Positions 53,296 to 61,972 of a stretch of 64,000 bases of DNA are shown here, one piece after another. Position 1 is the stretch's first letter. Every line of letters begins with the position of its first letter. The stretch is from CAIWHR01 sp963786625 (lineage in GTDB: Bacteria > Pseudomonadota > Gammaproteobacteria > Burkholderiales > Casimicrobiaceae), in assembly GCA_963786625.1 (NCBI GenBank), contig CAWAZS010000003.1, positions 1 through 64,000 on the forward strand, in the 5' to 3' direction. Below the pieces are notes generated by a model. That model had not been told where the DNA came from and did not search any database. It saw only the letters and a list, made by a program, of their open reading frames with translations. The position numbers and the translations under genes are program-made.

Positions 53296-53385
53296 ACGCT
53301 TCCATTATGCCAGTGTCGCACGCGGCCGGGCGCGCCGTGCCCGGCGACGCCTGGCGTGCCGCGTCGGGCGTGCGCGAGCCTCCGC

Positions 53386-53391
53386 TATAAT
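53386..53391 (+). promoter_or_regulatory. -10 box of the O-antigen-ligase-like gene
   Basis: A perfect TATAAT on the plus strand, about 30 bases before the proposed TTG start, in the roughly 125-base divergent gap that separates the lipid cluster from the glycan genes. No convincing -35 is seen. Confidence 0.45.
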
Positions 53392-53419
53392 TGCGATCCC
53401 CCGCGTTGCCCTACCTTCC

Positions 53420-54787
53420 TTGAATCTCGATTACCGCGTCCCCGATCGCGCCACCGGCATCGCGGCGCCCGCGGCGGCGTCCGCGCCGACCGGCGCGCGG
53501 GAGCGCGTCGATTTCGCCGCGAAATGGGCCGCCGTGCTCCTCGGCGGCGCGATCCCGGTCTCGGTCGCCGGGGACAACGTGCTCTTCGCGTTCCTCCTCC
53601 TGTGCTGGCTTGCGGGCGGCGGATATCGGGACAAGCTCGCGGCAATTCGTGGCAACCCGGTCGCGCTCGCGGCGCTGGCGCTGTTCGCGGTGCACGTCGT
53701 CGGCGCGCTCTACTCGATCGGCGACGGGAACGACGTGCAGGACGCGCTGACCAAGGCGCTGCGCCTGCTGCTGATCCCGGTGCTGCTGCCGCTGATGCGC
53801 GAGGCGCAGTGGCGCGACCGTGGCCTCCGGGCGTTCCTCGGGTCGATGCTGGTCGTGCTGCTGGTGTCGTGCCTCTACTGGTCGGGCGCGCTGCCGGTCA
53901 ACACCTGGCTCAAGGGGACGGAGCTCGACCCGGTCATGTTCAAGGCGCACATCACGCACAACGTGTTCATGGCGTTCGCCGCGTTTCTCTTCGCGCTGGC
54001 CGCAGTGGAGGCCACATCCCGACGCGGACAGCTCGTGCTCTTTGCGCTGAGCGCGGCCGCGACGGTCAACGTCCTGGTGATGGTTCCCGGCCGCACCGGC
54101 CACATCGTGCTGCTCGTCCTCTTCACGTACTTTCTCTACCGCCAGCTCAGGTGGAAGGGGCTCGCGCTGGCCGGCCTGGCGCTGGGCGCCCTTGCCGTCG
54201 TCGTCGCCCTCTCGCCGGACGCGATGCTCCACAAGCGGATCACGATGGCCGATGACGAGTTTCAGCAATGGCGCGCCGGCGTCCCTGCCGATCCGACGTC
54301 GTCGGTCGGGCAGCGGATGGGGTTCCTGCGCAACACGCTGGAGATCATCCGCGAGAGTCCGGTGGTGGGCGTGGGCACCGGCGGCTTTGCCGCGGCGTAT
54401 GCCGCCCGCGCGGCTCGCGCGGGCGAGGCGCCGACCCGGAATCCGCACAACGAGTTCCTGATGATCGCCGCGCAATTCGGCCTCGTCGGCCTCGCGGTCT
54501 TCGCCTGCCTCTTCGCGACGCAATGGTGGATGGCCGCGCGCCTTCCGGGGCGCTTCGATCAGGCGGCCGCGCGCGGACTCGTGCTGACCATCGTCATGGC
54601 GAGCCTGCTTTCGTCGACGCTGGTCGATCACGCCGAGGGATTCTTTTTCGTCTACATGAGCGGGCTCCTGTTCGCGGGTTGCCGCGCCGCGGACGAGCGC
54701 GCACGGATTCGTGCGCCGGCGCGCGGCAACAAGGGCGCGCAGCCGGAGCGGAAGTCCGGCGCATCGGCGGCGAAGCGCGTGGTCTGA
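53420..54787 (+). CDS. O-antigen ligase / Wzy-like polymerase family membrane protein
   Basis: About 455 residues with ten or more hydrophobic helices. The large periplasmic loop carries GFLRNTLEIIRESPVVGVGT and the Wzy_C hallmark TRNPHNEFLMIAAQFGLVGL. Earlier ELDPVMFKAHITHNVFMAFA and MVPGRTGHIVLLVLFTYFL are also typical of WaaL/Wzy_C proteins. No ATG is available near the start of conserved sequence; TTG 53420 after the TATAAT box is the most likely start. It joins oligosaccharide to lipid A-core or polymerises glycan units at the periplasmic face. GT9 follows 12 bases downstream. Confidence 0.8.
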   Translation: MNLDYRVPDRATGIAAPAAASAPTGARERVDFAAKWAAVLLGGAIPVSVAGDNVLFAFLLLCWLAGGGYRDKLAAIRGNPVALAALALFAVHVVGALYSIGDGNDVQDALTKALRLLLIPVLLPLMREAQWRDRGLRAFLGSMLVVLLVSCLYWSGALPVNTWLKGTELDPVMFKAHITHNVFMAFAAFLFALAAVEATSRRGQLVLFALSAAATVNVLVMVPGRTGHIVLLVLFTYFLYRQLRWKGLALAGLALGALAVVVALSPDAMLHKRITMADDEFQQWRAGVPADPTSSVGQRMGFLRNTLEIIRESPVVGVGTGGFAAAYAARAARAGEAPTRNPHNEFLMIAAQFGLVGLAVFACLFATQWWMAARLPGRFDQAAARGLVLTIVMASLLSSTLVDHAEGFFFVYMSGLLFAGCRAADERARIRAPARGNKGAQPERKSGASAAKRVV

Positions 54788-54799
54788 GCGTTCCCGGAC

Positions 54800-55909
54800 A
54801 TGGCGCCGCCCCGCCAGTCGATCCTCGTCATTACGCTGCGCTACTTCGGTGACGTGCTGCTCACGACGCCGCTGATCCGCTCGTTGCGGCGCGGATTCGA
54901 GGGCGCGGCGATCGACGTGCTGCTGAACGCCGGGACCGAGGGAATCCTCGAGGGCAACCCGGACGTGCGCGCCGTGCTGACGATCGCCGAGCGTCCCGGC
55001 GCCTCCGGACACCTCGAGCTCGTCCGGCGCCTGTGGCGGCGCTACGATCTCGCGGTGATCGCCGAGACCGGCGATCGTCCCCATCTCTATGGCTGGATCG
55101 CGGCTTCGCAGCGCGCCGGTCTGCTGCCTCCGGAGCCGGGCAAGCGCTGGTGGAAAGAGCCGCTGTTGCGCCACCGCGTCGCATTTGCCGCGAACGAGCC
55201 GCGCGTCGACGGCTACCGGCGCCTGGCCGAGGCGATGGCGCTGCCGTTCGCGGCGCAGCTCGTCGCGCCCACGTCGGGCACGCCGGTGTCGGAATGGCGC
55301 GCGCGCCTTGGCTTCGACCCCGCCCGCGAACCCTATGCCGTATTGCATCTTGCGCCGCGCTTTCGCTACAAGCGCTGGCACCGGGACGGATGGCGCGGTC
55401 TCATCGCGTGGATCTCGGCGCGCGGCCTGCGGGTCGCGATCACCGGCGGCGACGCGCCCGGGGAGCGCGACTACGTCCGGCAGGTGCTCGCGGGCAGCGA
55501 ACTGCCGATCGTCGACCTGACCGGCCGACTGCGATTCGCGGAAACCGCCGATCTCCTGCGCGGAGCGGCGCTCTACGTCGGCCCGGACACCGCCACGTCG
55601 CACCTTGCGGCGGCGTGCGGAACGCCATCGGTCGTGCTGTTCGGCCCGACCGATCCGCGGCTGTGGGGGCCGCTCCCGGCCGCGGGGCTCGATCGGCCGT
55701 ACGAGAAGGTGGCACCTGTGCAGCGCCGCGCCAACGTGCTGCTGCTGCAGGAGGACTCGCTGCCCTGCGTGCCCTGCCAGCAGGAAGGCTGCGAGCGCCA
55801 CCGCGAGAGCTACAGCGCCTGCCTCGACCGGATGAGCGCCGTTCGCGTCATCGACGCCGCGCGGATCCTGACTCGGCCTAGAGAAAGCGGCGCCGCAGCG
55901 CGCCCCTGA
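54800..55909 (+). CDS. glycosyltransferase family 9 (heptosyltransferase-like)
   Basis: 369 residues of the WaaC/WaaF/WaaQ fold. SILVITLRYFGDVLLTTPLI at the N-terminus, FRYKRWHRDGWRGLIAWISA at the nucleotide-sugar domain start, and the signature LYVGPDTATSHLAAACGTPS followed by VVLFGPTDPRLWGP. A late Cys cluster (CVPCQQEGCERH, then YSACL) is usual in WaaQ-like members. It would add heptose or a related sugar to the LPS core. It follows the O-antigen-ligase-like gene and overlaps GT2 tail-to-tail by 32 bases. Confidence 0.85.
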   Translation: MAPPRQSILVITLRYFGDVLLTTPLIRSLRRGFEGAAIDVLLNAGTEGILEGNPDVRAVLTIAERPGASGHLELVRRLWRRYDLAVIAETGDRPHLYGWIAASQRAGLLPPEPGKRWWKEPLLRHRVAFAANEPRVDGYRRLAEAMALPFAAQLVAPTSGTPVSEWRARLGFDPAREPYAVLHLAPRFRYKRWHRDGWRGLIAWISARGLRVAITGGDAPGERDYVRQVLAGSELPIVDLTGRLRFAETADLLRGAALYVGPDTATSHLAAACGTPSVVLFGPTDPRLWGPLPAAGLDRPYEKVAPVQRRANVLLLQEDSLPCVPCQQEGCERHRESYSACLDRMSAVRVIDAARILTRPRESGAAARP

Positions 55910-56732
55910 TCCGCTCCAGACGCCAGCCCCAGGAGGGCACGGGCTCGGCCAGGACGAAATCCTGGCTGCCGCCCGGCACCGGCGCTCCCCGCCGCAGACA
56001 GTGACGGTCGAACGCCGATTGCGACATGCCCCACTTCATCAGGAACTGCCGCCGCCCGTCATTGCGGCGGATGCGCGCCGTGGTCGCCTTGGCGAAATGA
56101 TAGAAGAGACTGTCGCCGACGCCGACGAAGACGCGACAGCCCTCGTGCCAGAGCTTCATCGAGAAGTCGTTGTCGCTGCCCATGCCGGGCGAGAACTCGA
56201 TGCTGTAGCCGCCGACGCGGTGCCAGAGCTCGCGCGGCACGAGCGTCGGCGGCCAGGTGGCGCCGAGCCAGTCGCCGCGCGCGCGGGCCGGCGCTTCCCG
56301 CGCGAAGCGGTCGAGGTCGAAGCGCTCCGGATCGCGGCCAAAGTCGGCGACGACCACGCAGGGGTTGCCGGTGGCGACCGGCTCGACCATGGTTCCCGAC
56401 AGCATGAACGCCGGGATGCTGCCGATGCGCCCGAGCGCCCGCTCGAGCGCGATGTCCCATCCCGGCGCGGCCACCATGTCGTCGTTCACGTACAGCAGGC
56501 AATCGGCACGGGCACGCGCCGCGGCGAGGTTCACGGCAACGCAGATGCCGACGTTGGCATCGGTGGCCGTGTGCTCCAGGCCTTCCCGCGCGACCCAGTC
56601 GCGGGTGCCGTCGCTGCCGTCGTTGACGTGCACGAGGATCTGGTGCCCCCGCGCCGAGTGGCGGCGCAGGCTCTCGACGCACAGGCGCAGATAGCGCAGA
56701 TTGTTCCAGCTCGGGATGATGATGGAGAACAT
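55878..56732 (-). CDS. glycosyltransferase family 2
   Basis: 284-residue GT-A enzyme. FSIIIPSWNNLRYLRLCVES is the standard start, VHVNDGSDGTRDWVAREGLE carries the nucleotide-binding Asp, LLYVNDDMVAAPGWDIALER the metal-binding NDD (DxD), and GYSIEFSPGMGSDNDFSMKL the acceptor-site region with the catalytic acid. No membrane segment is present. It lies on the minus strand between GT9 and the VanZ gene, and may be co-transcribed with VanZ (36 bases apart). Confidence 0.85.
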   Translation of the reverse strand: MFSIIIPSWNNLRYLRLCVESLRRHSARGHQILVHVNDGSDGTRDWVAREGLEHTATDANVGICVAVNLAAARARADCLLYVNDDMVAAPGWDIALERALGRIGSIPAFMLSGTMVEPVATGNPCVVVADFGRDPERFDLDRFAREAPARARGDWLGATWPPTLVPRELWHRVGGYSIEFSPGMGSDNDFSMKLWHEGCRVFVGVGDSLFYHFAKATTARIRRNDGRRQFLMKWGMSQSAFDRHCLRRGAPVPGGSQDFVLAEPVPSWGWRLERIRGALRRRFL

Positions 56733-56768
56733 CGTGGAGATCGTCGTGCGACGGGTCCGCGGACAGCG

Positions 56769-57890
56769 CTAGGGCTCGCGCCGGCCCCGTGGCTCCTCGA
56801 ATGGCGGATGATCCTTCGGGTCGCCCCATCCGGGCCGCCCGGCCAGCGCGAACAGGAACGCGCTGGCGACGGCCGGCCACAGCAGGAGCACGGTGTGGGT
56901 GAGCCCGTTGAAATTGAGCAGGTGGCCGTACGGGCCGTTGAACAGCGCAAGCGGTGCGCGCGCGAACAGGAGGTCCGGCAGCAGCGCGGTCGCGAGCAGC
57001 GACGACAGCAGCGCGACCGCGGCGAGCGTGACCTGCGCGGGGCGCGGCAGCCAGATCGCCATCGACAGCAGCAGCGAGCCCGCCGCGACGCCCAGCGACA
57101 CCGAGGGCGCGAGCCAGTTCTCCCACGCCGCGGGCCGGAGCAGCACGGCGGCGGCAATGCCCTTGACCAGCGCCGCCGCGCCGATCAGCAACAATGCGGC
57201 CCCCGCGACGTAGCGCCGCTCGCGCAGCAGCAGCGCCAGGAACAGGCCGACGCCAAGCAGCTGAAATGCGCTGTGCGCGCCTTCGACGACCGTCGCCGCG
57301 AGGTCCGGCGCGACGCCGGGGGCGCCCGGTCGGGTCGCCGCGTCGTACATCGTCGCGAACAGCGGAATGCCGGGGTTCACCTGCACGACGAGCCAGATTG
57401 CCAGCAGCGCGATGCCGAGGTCGCCCACGATGCCCGGCAGGAACCATCGCTCGCGGCCCGCCGCGAGCGCCGCCTTCGCCCGCGGCGAGCGCCGCAGCGC
57501 CAGCGCCAGCGCCCCGCCCAGCGCCGCCCCCGCCACGTTCGACAGCAGGTCGGCGAGACTCGCGTCGCGCGTCGGCAGGAACATCTGCAGCGTTTCCATG
57601 GCGAACGACAGCAGTGCGCCGACGACGACGGCGGCCCACAGCCCTCGGGCCGCCGGCCGCCGGCGCTGCGCCAGCGCGACGAAGAAGCCGAACGGAAGAT
57701 ACGCGACGACGTTGCTGACGATGTCGTAGCGAACCCAGCGCAGCGGCCACGGCGCGAGCAGGAAGAACGGAGCCCCGGGCGTCGGCTCCACCCAGGGCTC
57801 GAACGGCTGCAGGCTGGCGTAGAAGATCGCGAGGCCGTACAGCGCCGCCAGGAAATGCGGGAGCAGCGAGTGCGATCGCGCGGCCGGCAC
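56769..57890 (-). CDS. VanZ family membrane protein
   Basis: 373 residues with about ten hydrophobic helices. The N-terminal half has the VanZ pattern: SLQPFEPWVEPTPGAPFFLL, then RYDIVSNVVAYLPFGFFVAL, a helix ending with LLSFAMETLQMFLPTRDASL and ADLLSNVAGAALGGALALAL. The C-terminal half adds four or five helices, as in many proteobacterial members. The start is a GTG at 57890 without a clear ribosome-binding site. The role is unknown for most of the family; its glycan-gene setting suggests an envelope function. Confidence 0.75.
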   Translation of the reverse strand: MPAARSHSLLPHFLAALYGLAIFYASLQPFEPWVEPTPGAPFFLLAPWPLRWVRYDIVSNVVAYLPFGFFVALAQRRRPAARGLWAAVVVGALLSFAMETLQMFLPTRDASLADLLSNVAGAALGGALALALRRSPRAKAALAAGRERWFLPGIVGDLGIALLAIWLVVQVNPGIPLFATMYDAATRPGAPGVAPDLAATVVEGAHSAFQLLGVGLFLALLLRERRYVAGAALLLIGAAALVKGIAAAVLLRPAAWENWLAPSVSLGVAAGSLLLSMAIWLPRPAQVTLAAVALLSSLLATALLPDLLFARAPLALFNGPYGHLLNFNGLTHTVLLLWPAVASAFLFALAGRPGWGDPKDHPPFEEPRGRREP

Positions 57891-57984
57891 GGGGACGGGG
57901 CGGCTCTTTCCGGGCGGCCGCGCGATGCGCGCGGATCAATGCCTGGTCATGGTCACCGGCATCGCTGGCGGAGGTCCGTGGCGC

Positions 57985-59052
57985 TCAGCGCCCGGCCTTG
58001 ATCCCCGTCCACAGCTTGTTGCGCAGGCGGCGCTGCGCGCCGGTCAGGTCCTGCAGCTGCTCGAGCTTCGCCTTGACCGCGGCGTCCGGGAAGATCGCCG
58101 GGTTCTTCATGAGCTCGGGCTTGATGTGCTTGATGGCATCGGTGTTCGGATTGCCGGAGCCGATCAGGTTGGTGAGCTCGGCCGAGTTCTTGCCGTCGAG
58201 CATGAAATTCATGAACTTGAACGCGAGGTCCGCCCGCGGCGCGCTCTTGTCGATCACCATGTTGTCGACGGCGAGCACGGCGCCCTCCTTGGGCATGCCC
58301 TGCAGGATCCGGAACTTGCGGCCGGCGGCCTGCGCGTCCAGGTTCGCCTGGAAGATGTCGTTCGAGTAGCCGTGCACGACCCAGATGTTGCCCACCGTCA
58401 GTTCCTTGATGTACGACGACGCGTTGAACGCCGCCCAGTAGGGCTTGGCCTTCTTGATCACCGCGACGGCCTCGTCCCAGTGCTTCGGGTCGACGTCGTT
58501 GGCCGAGTAGCCCAGGTACTTGAGCGCGGCGGCGAACAGCTCGTTGGCGCTGTCGAGCACGGTGACGCGGCCCTTGATCTTCTCCAGGTGCTTGGGGTCG
58601 AAGATCAGCGCCCAGGTGTCGGTGGGCAGGCCCAGCTCCTTCATCTTCTCGTCGTTGTAGCCGATGATCGTCGTCGACATCGCGTACGGGACCGAGAACT
58701 TGTTGTCGGGATCGAACGGCGTGTTGAGATAGAGCGGGTCGACGTTCTTGAGGTTCGGCAGCTGCGCCTTGTCGATCGGCTTGAGCCGCCCGCTCTTGAT
58801 CAGCGCCTGCACCGCGTTCGACGTCGGCACGTACATGTCGTAGCCCTTGGCGCCGGCGGCGAGCTTCGCCAGCAGCTCCTCGTTGTCCGAGTAGTACGTC
58901 TGCACCACCGAGCACTTGCAGAGCTCCTCGAAGCGCTTGACGGTCTCCGGCGCGAGGTAGTTGTTCCAGTTGTACAGGTGGAACCGGTCCTTGGCCGCCC
59001 CGGCCGGCATGGCGAGCAGGAGCGAGGTCAAGAGCAGGACGAGCCGTTTCAT
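57985..59052 (-). CDS. potF: polyamine ABC transporter substrate-binding protein (PotF/PotD-like)
   Basis: 355 residues, periplasmic. Signal peptide LVLLLTSLLLAMPAGAA, then DRFHLYNWNNYLAPETVKRF, YSDNEELLAKLAAGAKGYDM with VPTSN, NKFSVPYAMSTTIIGYNDEK, DSANELFAAALKYLGYSAND, VVHGYSNDIFQANLDAQAAG and VDNMVIDKSAPRADLAFKFM, all as in PotF. GAGGAG lies before the ATG, which overlaps the potI stop as ATGA. It is the last gene of the operon. Confidence 0.9.
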   Translation of the reverse strand: MKRLVLLLTSLLLAMPAGAAKDRFHLYNWNNYLAPETVKRFEELCKCSVVQTYYSDNEELLAKLAAGAKGYDMYVPTSNAVQALIKSGRLKPIDKAQLPNLKNVDPLYLNTPFDPDNKFSVPYAMSTTIIGYNDEKMKELGLPTDTWALIFDPKHLEKIKGRVTVLDSANELFAAALKYLGYSANDVDPKHWDEAVAVIKKAKPYWAAFNASSYIKELTVGNIWVVHGYSNDIFQANLDAQAAGRKFRILQGMPKEGAVLAVDNMVIDKSAPRADLAFKFMNFMLDGKNSAELTNLIGSGNPNTDAIKHIKPELMKNPAIFPDAAVKAKLEQLQDLTGAQRRLRNKLWTGIKAGR

Positions 59053-59835
59053 GGTTTCTCCTCGTTGGCGTTCAGGAGGCTCGGCGAGAGCCTCGAGGCG
59101 ATGATGATAAGCGCGAGCGTGAGCAGCATCAACAGCGTCGACACGGCGTTGACCTCGGGGGTCACGGCGATCTTGATCATCGAGTAGATCTGCAGCGGCA
59201 GCGTCACCGTGCCGGCTCCGGCGGTGAAAAACGTTATCACGAAGTCGTCGATCGACAGCGTGAACGCCATCAGCGCGCCCGCGATGACGCCGGGCATGAT
59301 CAGCGGCAGCGTCACGTAGCGGAAGGCCTCCAGCGGCGTCGCGCCGCAGTCCCGCGCGGCCTCGGTCAGGCTCTCGTCCATGCCGGCGAGGCGCGAGCGC
59401 ACGACGATGGCGACGAAGCCGATGCAGAAGGCGACGTGCGCCAGCGTCACCGAGACGAGCCCCAGCGTGAAGTTGAGCAGCACGAAGAAGATCAGCAGCG
59501 AGACGCCCATCAGGATCTCGGGGATCGCGATCGGCGTCAGCACCAGCACCGGCAGCAGCACGCAGCTTGTAGCGGTACATCGCCACTCCGGCCGCCGTCC
59601 CGAGTATCGTCGAAATGGCGCTCGCGACCAGCGCGATCAGCAGCGAATTCCCCGCGGCGGCGAGCATCTCCTCGTTGTGGAACAGCTTGTCGTACCAGTC
59701 GAGCGTGAACCCGACCCATTCGGCGTTGAGCCGCGAATTGTTGAACGAGTAGACGACGACGATGACGAGCGGTATGTACAGGAAGGCGTACCCCACCGCC
59801 GCGGCGATCCACAGTCCCACCGGCCGTCTACGCAC
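59049..59835 (-). CDS. potI: polyamine ABC transporter permease (PotI/PotC-like)
   Basis: Six-helix inner-membrane permease, about 261 residues. The N-terminus LWIAAAVGYAFLYIPLVIVV and the NSRLNAEWVGFTLDWYDKLF loop, then TPIAIPEILMGVSLLIFFVL and the ATPase-coupling EAA loop (EAARDCGATPLEAFRYVTLP), identify it. One extra base near 59566 (in KLRVLLPVLV) splits it, the only clear frameshift in the right-hand part of the window. The GTG start at 59835 overlaps the potH stop; the stop overlaps potF. Confidence 0.9.
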
Positions 59836-60742
59836 GGGCGTCCCCCGCGCTCGACGGCGTGCCCAGGTTGCTGCGCCCCACCCAGGCGGCGAGTCCCGCG
59901 AGCAGCAGCGCCGCGACGGTCAGCACGATCGACAGCACGCTGCCGAAGGGCCAGTCGCGCGTCTCCAGGAACTGCTGCTTGATGACGTTGCCGATCAGGC
60001 TGTCGTCGGGGCCGCCGAGGATGTCCGGAATCGCGAACATGCCGAGCGCCGGTATGAACACCAGTGCGGCGCCCGCGTACACGCCCGGCAGCGACAGCGG
60101 AAACGTTATCCGCCAGAACCGCTGCCAGGCGTTCGCGCCCAGGTCCTGCGCGGCGTCGAGCAGCGCCTGGTCGTGCTTCTCCAGGTTCGCGTACAACGGC
60201 AGCACCATGAACGGGAGGTGCACGTAGACGAGGCACGCCAGCACGGCGAAGGAGCTGAACAGCAGCGAGACGGGCTCGACCCCGAACGCGGCGAGGAGGC
60301 CGTTGACGGTCCGCGCCAGCGCTGCCTGCGGCCCGAGGATGATCATCCACGCGTAGATGCGGATCAGGAAGTTGCTCCAGAACGGCAGGATCACCAGCAG
60401 CAGCAGCAGGTTGCGGTATTTGCTGGCGCTTCGCGCGATGAGCGCCGCCAGCGGGTAGGCGAGCGCGAGGCAGACGAGCGTCGTCACCAGCGCATACCAG
60501 ACCGACTTGAGGAAGACCTGCGCGTACACCGGCTCGGTCAGGAAGCGCGCGTAGCTCTCGACGTTGAGGTCGATCGCTCCCGTCTCGTCGACGAGCGGCG
60601 CGAGTCCGCCGAATTCGCCGGGCGTGCGGAACGACGCCAGCACCATGATCAGCGTCGGAGCCGCGAAGAAGATCAGCAGGTAGAAGAGCGGCGGCCCGCC
60701 GACCAGCCATTTGCCCAACCGTCCGGACGCGCGCGAGGGCAC
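59828..60742 (-). CDS. potH: polyamine ABC transporter permease (PotH/PotB-like)
   Basis: 304 residues, intact, six helices. WLVGGPPLFYLLIFFAAPTL at the start, LPFWSNFLIRIYAWMIILGP in the middle, LYANLEKHDQALLDAAQDLG (EAA-type loop) and IPALGMFAIPDILGGPDDSL are PotB/PotH signatures. The start is a GTG at 60742, four bases after the ATPase gene stop. It partners PotI in the transmembrane channel. Confidence 0.9.
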   Translation of the reverse strand: MPSRASGRLGKWLVGGPPLFYLLIFFAAPTLIMVLASFRTPGEFGGLAPLVDETGAIDLNVESYARFLTEPVYAQVFLKSVWYALVTTLVCLALAYPLAALIARSASKYRNLLLLLVILPFWSNFLIRIYAWMIILGPQAALARTVNGLLAAFGVEPVSLLFSSFAVLACLVYVHLPFMVLPLYANLEKHDQALLDAAQDLGANAWQRFWRITFPLSLPGVYAGAALVFIPALGMFAIPDILGGPDDSLIGNVIKQQFLETRDWPFGSVLSIVLTVAALLLAGLAAWVGRSNLGTPSSAGDARA

Positions 60743-60746
60743 CGCG

Positions 60747-61832
60747 CTACTCCTCGATGAAATGGCCGGCGGCGACCGGCCAGCTCACCTCGACGGGGTC
60801 ACCGACCTCGAAGAACTTCGCGCGGCCGGATGCCGAATTGGCGAGCAGCGCCTCGATCCGCTGCCCGCCGGGCGTGTCGACGATGTACACGGTCACGTCG
60901 CCCATGTAGAGAAGGTCGGACACCGTGCCTCGGTAGTGGTTGTCCGGCGTCTGGGCGGGAGCAGCCGCCTCGATGCGGACTTTTTCGGGGCGCAGCGCGA
61001 CGGAACCGGCGCGGCCCGCTGCCAGCGCGGAGCTGGCGGCGACGCGCACCGGCCCGAGGCCGCCGACATCGACGGTGACGACGCCGTCGGCGTTGGCGCT
61101 GACCGGCCCGGACAGCAGGTTGCAGTGGCCGATGAAATCGGCGACGAAACGCGTCCGCGGGAAGCTGTAGATCCGCGACGGCTCGTCCAGCTGCTCGACC
61201 CGGCCCGCGTTCATCACCGCGATCCGGTGCGACAGGGCGAGCGCTTCGGTCTGGTCGTGCGTCACGTAGACGAAGGTGATGCCGACTTCCTTCTGCAGGT
61301 TGATGAGCTCGATCTGCATGTCCTCGCGGAGCTTCGCGTCGAGCGCGGCCAGCGGCTCGTCGAGGAGCAGCACCGTCGGGTGCGTCACCAGCGCCCGCGC
61401 GATGGCGACGCGCTGCTTCTGTCCGCCCGAGAGCTCGTGCGGATAGCGCTTGCCGAAGCCGGCGAGACGCACGTCGTCCAGCGCCTCGGCGACCTTGGGG
61501 GCGATCTGGCCGGACGGCGTCTTCGCCATCCTGAGCGGAAATGCGACGTTGCCCTCCACCGTCATGTGCGGGAACAGCGCGTAGCTCTGGAACACCGTGC
61601 GCACCGGGCGGCCCTCGGGCGGCCTGTCGGCGATGTCGCTGCCGTCGAGCAGGATGCGCCCGCCGTCGGGAAGGTCGAAGCCGGCGATCATCCGCAGCAG
61701 CGTCGTCTTGCCGCAGCCGGAAGGCCCCAGCAGCGTGAAGAATTCGCCCGCTTCGATGGCGAGACTGACGCCGTCGACCGCGGTGAAGTCACCGAAGCGG
61801 CGCGTCACGTTCTGGATTTCGAGAAGCGCCAT
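60747..61832 (-). CDS. potG: polyamine ABC transporter ATPase (PotG/PotA-like)
   Basis: 361 residues. Walker A LLGPSGCGKTTLLRMIAGFD, Q-loop FQSYALFPHM, signature ELSGGQKQRVAIARALVTHP, Walker B VLLLDEPLAALD and the switch His in FVYVTHDQTEALAL are complete. A C-terminal TOBE domain follows (SVALRPEKVRIEAA). It is the first gene of the potG-H-I-F operon and powers polyamine uptake. The ATG at 61832 has no strong ribosome-binding site. Confidence 0.92.
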   Translation of the reverse strand: MALLEIQNVTRRFGDFTAVDGVSLAIEAGEFFTLLGPSGCGKTTLLRMIAGFDLPDGGRILLDGSDIADRPPEGRPVRTVFQSYALFPHMTVEGNVAFPLRMAKTPSGQIAPKVAEALDDVRLAGFGKRYPHELSGGQKQRVAIARALVTHPTVLLLDEPLAALDAKLREDMQIELINLQKEVGITFVYVTHDQTEALALSHRIAVMNAGRVEQLDEPSRIYSFPRTRFVADFIGHCNLLSGPVSANADGVVTVDVGGLGPVRVAASSALAAGRAGSVALRPEKVRIEAAAPAQTPDNHYRGTVSDLLYMGDVTVYIVDTPGGQRIEALLANSASGRAKFFEVGDPVEVSWPVAAGHFIEE

Positions 61833-61972
61833 CGACGCGTGGGGTGCGGGGGATCGGTCGGAACGCGGTCAAAGCCGCAATTGTACAGGGGCGACACCGG
61901 CGGCGACCGCTCGCCGGCAGGCGCGCGGAGCCCTGCGCACGCACGCGGCACCGCTCGCGGGCGCGAGCTCGC

